NCBI GenBank assembly: GCA_043769005.1
Contig: JAYVJV010000162.1
Location: 1-5,865 of the forward strand
Reading direction: 5' to 3'
Length of the DNA: 5,865 bases
Origin: JAAFIP01 sp043769005
Lineage (GTDB): Bacteria; Pseudomonadota; Gammaproteobacteria; Burkholderiales; Burkholderiaceae_C
Shown: in pieces, positions 1-4,745 of the stretch
Layout of the letters: every line of letters begins with the position of its first letter
How positions within the stretch are numbered: the stretch's first letter is position 1
The notes under the pieces: generated by a model
Seen by the model: the letters and a program-made list of their open reading frames with translations, nothing else
Databases searched by the model: none
What the model was told of the DNA's origin: nothing
Translations under genes and position numbers: made by a program

Positions 1-186
1 GGCGAGATGGCCAACGATGCCATGCTGCTCAAGGTAGAAACCACCGCACAGCCCGAAGGCTTGCAAGACAAAATCGCCAGCGCCATCCGCGAGGTGACCA
101 AGCTGCGCGGCGATGTGCAACTGGTCAGCGTGGGCAGCCTGCCCAATGACGGCAAAGTGATTGAAGACGCACGCAGCTACAAGTAG
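1..186 (+). CDS. Phenylacetate-CoA ligase-type AMP-binding enzyme, C-terminal end (partial)
   Basis: The frame is open from the first base to a TAG stop and gives 61 residues, so the start and catalytic domain lie outside the window. The fragment matches the small C-terminal lid domain of the PaaK-like adenylate-forming family: a strand MLLKVE, a helix ending in REVTKLRGDV, then the near-terminal motif VGSLPNDGKVIEDARSYK, which lines up with the GSIPRSEGKA region of PaaK. Family members activate a carboxylate (often aromatic) to its CoA thioester through an acyl-adenylate in the cytoplasm. The substrate cannot be told from this end. Many Burkholderiales carry paralogues beside branched-chain amino-acid-type ABC transporters, so this need not be the phenylacetate-pathway enzyme. 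No strong terminator follows; two alternative GC-rich hairpins (187-205 and 194-213) lack a T run. Confidence 0.8.
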   Translation, partial: GEMANDAMLLKVETTAQPEGLQDKIASAIREVTKLRGDVQLVSVGSLPNDGKVIEDARSYK

Positions 187-306
187 CGGTGCCCGGCAGG
201 CACTGCACTGCCGTGCTATGCCGTGGCGCTACCCATGCCGTTAACAATTTAGCGCAAATACCATTGCGAACACCATGGCAGATGTCATCGCTTATGGCAT
301 GATATT

Positions 307-356
307 AGCTATTATTTTTATAGCTTCTTACGCTATATTTTATTGGCCTGCAGGCC
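307..356 (+). repeat. Dispersed intergenic repeat, copy A
   Basis: This 50-bp element is shared with copy B (4357-4406, same orientation) and copy C (3291-3340, inverted). Counted by eye without gaps, A and B agree at 38/50 positions and A and C at 31/50. The common blocks are GCTAT, then TAGCT, CTT, CGC and ATATTT at constant spacing. The first part forms a small hairpin, AGCTAT (307-312) with ATAGCT (320-325). I recall similar elements as abundant in intergenic regions of Comamonadaceae; that part is memory and not a search result. Function is unknown. Confidence 0.7.
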
Positions 357-359
357 AAT
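342..359. repeat. 18-bp perfect palindrome
   Basis: ATTGGCCTGCAGGCCAAT reads the same on both strands, with no central spacer. It overlaps the right end of repeat copy A, where the other copies have a GCTAGA-type tail. It lies between the 3' ends of two converging genes, but neither strand has a T run directly after it, so it is a poor intrinsic terminator. It could be a protein-binding site or simply a local variant of the repeat. Confidence 0.6.
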
Positions 360-384
360 TAGCCACCCAAACTGCGGTGTACTA

Positions 385-975
385 TTAGTTGCTTAAACTA
401 AGGCGTACTGCTGGCGCAGGCGTTGCCGCAAAGCGGGTGGCCTGGCCTGCCATGCGCACCTGCGCTGGCTCGGCTTGGTGCGCTACCAAGTGCTGAGGCA
501 CAGGCTGCGAAAGCGCGCTGTGCGTAGTGAGCGGGTGGCCACGCAGTTGCCACTCTAGCGCGCCGCCAACCAGCCAGAGCACGCGGCCGCTGGCATAGGC
601 GCTCAGGGTATGCCACAGCGCCTGGGCATGGGCATCGCCGGGCTCGCCCATCACCAAGACGGTGCGTGACAGGTCAATGCCTGCGTCAGATACCAGGCGT
701 TCGAGTTGCGCCACAGGCAAGGTGGCAGCGCCGCGCGGCAGGTGGGCAGCACCGGGCAGATGGCCTGCTGCAAAGGCACTGGGGCTGCGCACATCAATCA
801 CACGGGCACCTTGGGCTAGCGCCAGGGCAGCGGCATCGGCAGACACCGCCTCGTGCCCGGCATGGGCAGTTGGGCACAGCAGGCTTGCGCTGATGAGCAG
901 CGCGGCACTAGTGAGTGCCGTCGTACTGGCGTGCAGGCAATGCGCTGCCTTGCGGGATAGGCGTTGGAAGAACAT
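385..975 (-). CDS. Exported rhodanese-like protein lacking the catalytic cysteine
   Basis: The 196-residue product starts with a signal peptide: an n-region with R, R and K, a hydrophobic core rich in A, L and S, and a likely cleavage after PTAHA at residue 39, so it is probably periplasmic. The rest is one rhodanese domain: VIDVRSP (59-65), GHLPGAAHLPRG (71-82) and VLWLVGGALEW (132-142). In the active-site loop, VLVMGEPGDAHA (106-117), the expected cysteine position is glycine 110, and the predicted mature protein contains no cysteine at all. It therefore cannot carry a persulfide and resembles the inactive N-terminal domain of two-domain thiosulfate sulfurtransferases. About 45 residues of A/P/Q-rich tail follow. 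The frame extends to a TTG at 1011, but that start lies only 7 nt from a palindrome and gives an overlong n-region. I prefer the ATG at 975, although neither start has a clear Shine-Dalgarno sequence. It appears to be transcribed alone, about 150 bp downstream of the kinase gene. Confidence 0.8.
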   Translation of the reverse strand: MFFQRLSRKAAHCLHASTTALTSAALLISASLLCPTAHAGHEAVSADAAALALAQGARVIDVRSPSAFAAGHLPGAAHLPRGAATLPVAQLERLVSDAGIDLSRTVLVMGEPGDAHAQALWHTLSAYASGRVLWLVGGALEWQLRGHPLTTHSALSQPVPQHLVAHQAEPAQVRMAGQATRFAATPAPAVRLSLSN

Positions 976-1018
976 GCACGCACTGTACGCAGTGGCTGTT
1001 ATGCCGTCCAATACAAAG

Positions 1019-1038
1019 AAGTTACGAGTACATAACTT
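1019..1038. promoter_or_regulatory. Inverted repeat upstream of rhodanese-like gene, possible operator
   Basis: AAGTTA (1019-1024) and TAACTT (1033-1038) are perfect inverted arms around an 8-bp spacer. The site lies 44-63 bp upstream of the preferred ATG of the rhodanese-like gene, the usual place for a repressor or activator site of the MarR/GntR size class. No convincing -35/-10 pair was found beside it. A separate CCCAG/CTGGG hairpin (1055-1068) with a 4-nt loop lies between it and the kinase stop codon and lacks a T run. Confidence 0.35.
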
Positions 1039-1129
1039 TTGGCGATATAGCGGCCCCAGAAGCCTGGGCAGCCGAAGATTGCAGGCCGAAACCAGCGAAA
1101 CTCGCGGAGACTTTTGGGCGCGTCGCCAA

Positions 1130-3064
1130 TCAGGCTTTGGGGGCCACCATCAGCAAGATTTGCTGTATATCTTCAATGCGCAGCGGCTTGGTAATGAACT
1201 GGTTCATACCCGCCGTGATGGCGCGCTCGCGGTACTCGGGCAGGGCATGGGCGCTGGCACCGCACACAAAGGCAGGGGTACGCTGCTCGGCCTTTTCCCA
1301 CTCGCGCAGGCGCTGGATGGCGGTGTAGCCGTCCATCACAGGCATTTCGCAGTCCATAAACACCACGTCAAAGCTGCTTTGCCCATCCATCAGCAATTGC
1401 AGGGCCTGGGCACCATCGCTGGCCGTCTGGGCTTGCACGCCCAGGCGCTGTAGTTGCGCTGCTATGACCTTATGGTTGAGGGGGTGGTCGTCCACCACCA
1501 AAACACGCAGTTGCACTAACTTGTCTGGCAGTGCACTGCCAACGGTTACCTTTGCTGCTGGAGCGCTTTGTGCTACCTCTAGCGGAACACTGAACCAGAA
1601 CAAACTGCCCTTGCCTAGGGTGCTGCTCACTCCGATCTCGCCGCCCATGAGTTTGACCAGTTGCTGTGAGATGGATAAGCCCAAACCACTGCCGCCGTAG
1701 CGGCGCGAAATCGAGGCATCGGCTTGAACAAAAGCATCAAACAGGCGCGCTTGCTGCTCTGGGGTCATGCCGATACCGCTGTCTTGCACCTCGAAGCGTA
1801 TCGACACCTGTTTGCTGTCCAGCGCAGTGGTTGACACCCGCAGCACGATCATGCCCTGGCTGGTGAACTTGTAGGCGTTGCCTAGCAAGTTGATGATGAC
1901 CTGGCGGATGCGCAGCGGGTCTCCCACCACATTGGGCAGCATGTCGCCAAACTCCACGTTCAGCGCCACGCCCGACTGGCGCGCCTGGTAGGCAAACAGG
2001 GTACGGCACTCGTTGAGCAGTGCGGGCAATTTGAAGGGTATGTGCTCTAGCTCCAGCCCTCCGGCCTCGATTTTGACGTAGTCCAGAATATCGTTGAGCA
2101 CATGCAGGGCCGACTGGCCTGACTCGTTGATGGTGTCGACAAAACTTTTTTGCTCCGTATTCAGCGGGGTCTCGGCCAGCAGCTGCGCCATGCCGACCAC
2201 GCCACCCATGGGGGTGCGGATTTCGTGGCTCATGGTGGCTAAAAAGCTGCTTTTCGCCTGGGCCATCTGCTCAGCCATGGCGCGGGCCTTGACCTCGGCC
2301 TCCAGCGCCAGCGCGTGGCGCTTGAGCTCGTGCAGGGTCTCGCGCACATAGATGTAGCCCAAAATGGGCAGGGCAGACAAGTAAAACAGCCGGCCAATCG
2401 GGTTGTAGATGGGCTCAAACACCTCCCCGGTGGCCATGTCGGGCAGCTTGAGAACATCGGAGATGAAGAAAAACAGGAAGGCGGTCACCACGGTGTTGCG
2501 CTGCCAGCCCCGGGTCTTGACGGCCAGGATGACCGTTACCACCAGGAACCAGGTGGAAGAGTTGATGTGAAAGACCCAGTCGCACCAGGTTTGGCCAAAC
2601 TTGGAGCTGGGATTGGCCTGGATGTGTTGTGCCCACCACCAGAAAGTAGCCAGGTAGGACAGCACGGTGGTGCTCAGGGCGAGGATCAGGAAGCGCCGGG
2701 TGAGCGCCTGGTCTTCCAGCAGGTAGCGCAAAAACGCTGCCGCAACGATGATGAGCGAGGCGGTGCGCAGGGCATGCTCCAGCGGCGGGAACACTACATG
2801 CAAGCTGACCGGATCGACCAGGTTGTAGGCGCGCATGATGGCCAGCACCAGCATAAACATTTCTCGCGCAAAACCCAGCCCAAAGCCCCAGAGCAGCAGA
2901 TATTCGCGTGGGTTGCCATGCTCGGGGTACTTGTAGCGCGCCACGGCAAACAAGGCTCCAAAAATGAAGGCGGCAAAAACAAAATGCACAATGCCCTGGC
3001 TGATGCCACCACGCGAGCCCGTCAGTTGCGAGAGCAGGTCAAGTAATATTTTTAGGCTGTCCAT
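1130..3064 (-). CDS. Membrane-bound hybrid sensor histidine kinase (HisKA-HATPase-REC)
   Basis: This 644-residue protein senses an unknown signal at the inner membrane and autophosphorylates. Residues 20-240 form about seven or eight hydrophobic segments with short loops and no sizeable periplasmic domain; I do not recognise this sensor region. A linker helix (242-275) leads to the HisKA H-box SHEIRTPM with phospho-acceptor His280. The ATPase domain shows the N-box NLLGNAYKF (392-400), G1 box DSGIGM (428-433), F-box LFDAFVQAD (441-449) and G2 box GGSGLGL (457-463). A C-terminal receiver has acidic pair D525/D526, acceptor Asp571 in FMDCEMP, S604 in the usual Thr/Ser switch position and K626 in FITKPL, so it looks active. 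There is no HPt domain, so a separate phosphotransfer protein is expected. The usual Asn after HEIRTPM is Gly287. The ATG at 3064 has no Shine-Dalgarno; the leader there reads CCTCCC. The gene is divergent from tctC and no response regulator lies beside it. Confidence 0.93.
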   Translation of the reverse strand: MDSLKILLDLLSQLTGSRGGISQGIVHFVFAAFIFGALFAVARYKYPEHGNPREYLLLWGFGLGFAREMFMLVLAIMRAYNLVDPVSLHVVFPPLEHALRTASLIIVAAAFLRYLLEDQALTRRFLILALSTTVLSYLATFWWWAQHIQANPSSKFGQTWCDWVFHINSSTWFLVVTVILAVKTRGWQRNTVVTAFLFFFISDVLKLPDMATGEVFEPIYNPIGRLFYLSALPILGYIYVRETLHELKRHALALEAEVKARAMAEQMAQAKSSFLATMSHEIRTPMGGVVGMAQLLAETPLNTEQKSFVDTINESGQSALHVLNDILDYVKIEAGGLELEHIPFKLPALLNECRTLFAYQARQSGVALNVEFGDMLPNVVGDPLRIRQVIINLLGNAYKFTSQGMIVLRVSTTALDSKQVSIRFEVQDSGIGMTPEQQARLFDAFVQADASISRRYGGSGLGLSISQQLVKLMGGEIGVSSTLGKGSLFWFSVPLEVAQSAPAAKVTVGSALPDKLVQLRVLVVDDHPLNHKVIAAQLQRLGVQAQTASDGAQALQLLMDGQSSFDVVFMDCEMPVMDGYTAIQRLREWEKAEQRTPAFVCGASAHALPEYRERAITAGMNQFITKPLRIEDIQQILLMVAPKA

Positions 3065-3099
3065 GGCAGGGAGGAACGGCTAGTTCAGTCTTCTTGAAG

Positions 3100-3136
3100 A
3101 TTGCAAAATTATTGTTTTCAACATTAATTTTGCAAT
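3100..3136. promoter_or_regulatory. 37-bp near-perfect palindrome in the divergent promoter region
   Basis: The arms ATTGCAAAATTA (3100-3111) and TAATTTTGCAAT (3125-3136) are exact reverse complements. Inside them, after one T/T mismatch, TGTT (3113-3116) pairs with AACA (3120-3123) around a 3-nt centre, giving 16 of 17 symmetric pairs about position 3118. It lies 36 bp upstream of the kinase start and 133 bp upstream of tctC. Since both genes run away from it, a terminator role is unlikely; an operator for a dimeric or tetrameric regulator fits better. A small inverted repeat TCTTC/GAAGA (3089-3100) abuts it. Confidence 0.65.
3108..3135 (-). promoter_or_regulatory. Candidate promoter of the histidine kinase gene
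   Basis: On the minus strand, TTGCAA (3130-3135, 4/6 to the sigma-70 -35 consensus) is followed by 16 bp and AATAAT (3108-3113, 5/6 to -10). Transcription would start near 3100 and leave a leader of about 36 nt. Both boxes lie inside the palindrome, so a bound regulator would cover the promoter. By symmetry the plus strand has TTGCAA (3101-3106), 16 bp and ATTAAT (3123-3128), a weaker candidate for tctC. This is inference from consensus matching only. Confidence 0.4.
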
Positions 3137-3171
3137 AAAACTTGTTACCATTTTACACATGCAGAGGGTGC

Positions 3172-3208
3172 TTTAGGTGAAATACCGCACCTAGGGAAGA
3201 CCTCCTAG
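3172..3208 (+). promoter_or_regulatory. Two overlapping, mutually exclusive hairpins in the tctC leader
   Basis: TAGGTG (3174-3179) pairs with CACCTA (3188-3193), extendable by two G-U pairs. CTAGG (3191-3195), which overlaps that second arm, can instead pair with CCTAG (3204-3208). The two stems cannot form together, which is a layout seen in leader-based control. They lie 60-97 nt before the tctC start codon. No T run follows and the stems are short, so this is weak evidence. Confidence 0.25.
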
Positions 3209-3268
3209 TGCAACCGCAGCCAGCCGCTATCATGGGTATATCCATCTTTACCGCGCCCAGGAGCCCTC

Positions 3269-4294
3269 ATGCCATTTTTCAAGACTAATCGTCGTCTAGC
3301 CCTTATAAATATAGCGCAAGCAGCTACGTTTTCAATAGCGTTAAGTGCGTTACCCGCAGCCATGGCACAAAGCGCCTGGCCCAGCAAACCGGTCAAAATT
3401 GTGGTGCCTTTTGCACCGGGGGGCACTACCGACATTTTGGCCCGTGCTATCGCGCCTGAGCTGTCCAAGGCGTTTGGCCAAAGTTTCATTGTGGAAAACC
3501 GCGCTGGTGCCGGGGGCAACGTAGGGGCCGACGCGGTGGCGAAGTCGCCAGCCGACGGCTATACCGTACTGATGGGCACGGTGGGCACCCACGGCATTAA
3601 CAAAGCCTTATACCCTAGCCTGCCCTTTGACCCGGTCAAAGACTTTACCCCCATCACCCTGGTAGCCGGGGTGCCCAACGTGATGGTGATGAACGCCGAC
3701 AAGGCGCAAAAGCTGGGCATCAACACGGTGGCTGATTTCATCAAATACGCCAAGGCCAACCCCGGCAAACTCAATATGGCCTCCAGCGGTAATGGCACGT
3801 CCATCCACCTGTCGGGCGAGCTGTTTAAAAGCATGAGCGGTACCTTCATGGTGCACTTTCCCTACCGTGGCTCGGGTCCGGCCCTGCTGGACATGCTGGG
3901 CGGCAGCATGGATGTGATGTATGACAACCTGCCCAGCTCTATCCCGCACATCAAAACCGGCAAGCTCAAGGCGCTGGCCGTGACCAGCAGCCAGCGCTCT
4001 GCCGCACTGCCCGATCTGCCCACCATGGAGCAGGCAGGGGGTGCCAGCCTCAAGGGCTACGATGCCAGCTCATGGTTTGGCCTGCTGGCCCCGGCGGGCA
4101 CACCGCCCGAGGTGGTCAGCCGCATCCAGCAAGAAGTAGCCAAGTCTTTTGCCAAGCCCGAGATCAAAGAAAAACTGCTGGCCCAAGGCGCAATCCCTGG
4201 TGGCAACACTCCGGCTGAGTTTGCCAAGATGATTGATTTTGAGATTAAAAAATGGGCGCTGGTGGTAAAGAATTCGGGCGCCAAGGTAGACTGA
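3269..4294 (+). CDS. tctC: Bug family (TctC-type) periplasmic solute-binding protein
   Basis: At 341 residues it has normal length for the Bug/TctC receptors of tripartite tricarboxylate transporters, which bind small carboxylates or related ligands in the periplasm. A signal peptide (n-region KTNRR, cleavage likely after AMA at residue 33) precedes the hallmark start WPSKPVKIVVPFAPGG. Family motifs follow in order: PFAPGGTTD (47-55) and GGNVGAD (82-88) at the ligand pocket, SPADGYTVLMG (93-103), YRGSGPALLDMLGG (199-212), and the DNLPSSIPHIKTGKLKALAV stretch (219-238). The ATG at 3269 has a strong AGGAG (3259-3263) five bases upstream. No membrane components (TctA/TctB) are nearby, so this is an orphan receptor, as most Bug proteins are in Burkholderiales; the ligand cannot be predicted. 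It is divergent from the kinase gene. Codons 8-24 of the signal peptide overlap an inverted copy of the dispersed repeat (3291-3340). Confidence 0.94.
   Translation: MPFFKTNRRLALINIAQAATFSIALSALPAAMAQSAWPSKPVKIVVPFAPGGTTDILARAIAPELSKAFGQSFIVENRAGAGGNVGADAVAKSPADGYTVLMGTVGTHGINKALYPSLPFDPVKDFTPITLVAGVPNVMVMNADKAQKLGINTVADFIKYAKANPGKLNMASSGNGTSIHLSGELFKSMSGTFMVHFPYRGSGPALLDMLGGSMDVMYDNLPSSIPHIKTGKLKALAVTSSQRSAALPDLPTMEQAGGASLKGYDASSWFGLLAPAGTPPEVVSRIQQEVAKSFAKPEIKEKLLAQGAIPGGNTPAEFAKMIDFEIKKWALVVKNSGAKVD
3291..3340 (-). repeat. Dispersed repeat, copy C, inverted and inside the tctC signal-peptide coding region
   Basis: Read on the minus strand, this stretch carries CGCTAT, TAGCTGCTT, CGC, ATATTT and GCTAGA at the same spacing as copy B (4357-4406); ungapped identity is 32/50, and 31/50 with copy A. 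The best run with A is CGCTATATTT and with B TAGCTGCTT. The T-rich block of A and B is replaced by TGAAAACG. The element covers codons 8-24 of tctC (RRLALINIAQAATFSIA), most of the n- and h-regions of the signal peptide. The match could be recent insertion or old descent with constraint; it was found by eye. Confidence 0.6.
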
Positions 4295-4299
4295 TTGCC

Positions 4300-4323
4300 A
4301 GCGCTGTTTGCGCTTATCTTTTT
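4300..4323 (+). terminator. Weak intrinsic terminator after tctC
   Basis: AGCGC (4300-4304) pairs with GCGCT (4310-4314) around a 5-nt loop, and TATCTTTTT follows. It begins 6 nt after the tctC stop codon. The stem is short but GC-rich and the T run is in the right place. A second, weaker hairpin, GTGC (4324-4327) with GCAC (4337-4340) followed by TTTTC, lies directly downstream. Confidence 0.5.
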
Positions 4324-4356
4324 GTGCTTTGTTTTTGCACTTTTCTGTTTACGATT

Positions 4357-4406
4357 CGCTATATTTTTAATAGCTGCTTACGCAATATTTTATTGAGCTA
4401 GAACCC
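4357..4406 (+). repeat. Dispersed intergenic repeat, copy B
   Basis: This copy has the core TAGCTGCTTACGC followed by ATATTTTATTG and a GCTAGA tail. It agrees with copy A at 38/50 positions, including ATATTTTATTG exactly, and with the inverted copy C at 32/50. It sits in the convergent gap between tctC and the DUF1840 gene. No target-site duplications are evident beside it. Confidence 0.7.
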
Positions 4407-4416
4407 TAAAATACCT

Positions 4417-4740
4417 TCAAACGCCCCAGGTGATTGGGGCGTTTTCTTTGGCGCAGCGCTGTAGCATCTCGATCATCGGCCAGGCGCGTTTGCGCAGGCT
4501 CAGGGCTTCAAACTTGGGTATCGGTTTGCCTTGCTCTTTAGCCTCTTGCACAGCAGCCTGTTGCTGCGCCTCTTCTCGTTCTACCGCTTGCCGGATGGCC
4601 GCTTGGGCAGCAGCCATTTGCTCGGGCAAGATGATGCCCGTGGGGTCAGCGTCTTTGCCCATGATCTCCAGCACACGGCGGCCATTGGGCTCCAGCATAA
4701 TCAGGTCGCCTGCTGCTGCGGATTTGAACTTGTACAACAT
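4417..4740 (-). CDS. DUF1840 family protein
   Basis: The 107-residue product matches the DUF1840 pattern known mainly from Betaproteobacteria: the opening MLYKFKSAAAGDLIMLEPNG, a GII(L/E)P motif at 35-39, a charged A/Q/E-rich helix (43-70) likely to be coiled or extended, and the closing block SLRKRAWPMIEML (81-93) ending in PITWGV. It has no signal peptide or membrane segment, so it is presumably cytoplasmic. The family's function is unknown to me. Its ATG is 5 nt after the stop codon of the 236-residue gene, and its likely Shine-Dalgarno AAGG (4749-4752) lies inside the end of that gene, so the two are probably co-transcribed and translationally coupled. The last codons (W-G-V-stop) form one arm of a terminator hairpin. 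Confidence 0.88.
   Translation of the reverse strand: MLYKFKSAAAGDLIMLEPNGRRVLEIMGKDADPTGIILPEQMAAAQAAIRQAVEREEAQQQAAVQEAKEQGKPIPKFEALSLRKRAWPMIEMLQRCAKENAPITWGV
4419..4449. terminator. Strong intrinsic terminator hairpin overlapping the DUF1840 stop
   Basis: AAACGCCCCA (4419-4428) pairs perfectly with TGGGGCGTTT (4435-4444) around a 6-nt loop. On the plus strand TTTTCTTT follows (4442-4449), so it would stop transcription coming from tctC. On the minus strand the stem is followed by TTTGAAGG, a poorer T run, so termination of the DUF1840 transcript here is less certain. The minus-strand coding sequence of the last three DUF1840 residues lies within the stem. Confidence 0.75.
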
Positions 4741-4745
4741 CGCGC

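Noticed and set aside
187..213. GC-rich hairpins as a terminator for the AMP-binding enzyme gene
   Set aside because: Two alternative stems (CGGTGCC/GGCACTG and CGGCAG/CTGCCG) exist, but neither is followed by a T run, so an intrinsic terminator cannot be supported.
976..1011. TTG start extending the rhodanese-like protein by 12 residues
   Set aside because: The extension has no Shine-Dalgarno, begins 7 nt from an operator-like palindrome, and makes an unusual long n-region; the ATG at 975 gives a normal signal peptide.
662..1453. 263-codon open frame on the plus strand
   Set aside because: It runs antisense across the rhodanese-like gene and the end of the kinase gene, both of which have clear domain motifs. 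Its translation shows no recognisable domain and has the R/A/H-rich look of a GC-rich shadow frame.
2315..3046. 243-codon open frame on the plus strand
   Set aside because: It is fully antisense to the membrane part of the kinase, and its translation is rich in Q, G and H without any domain, as expected of a reverse-strand shadow.
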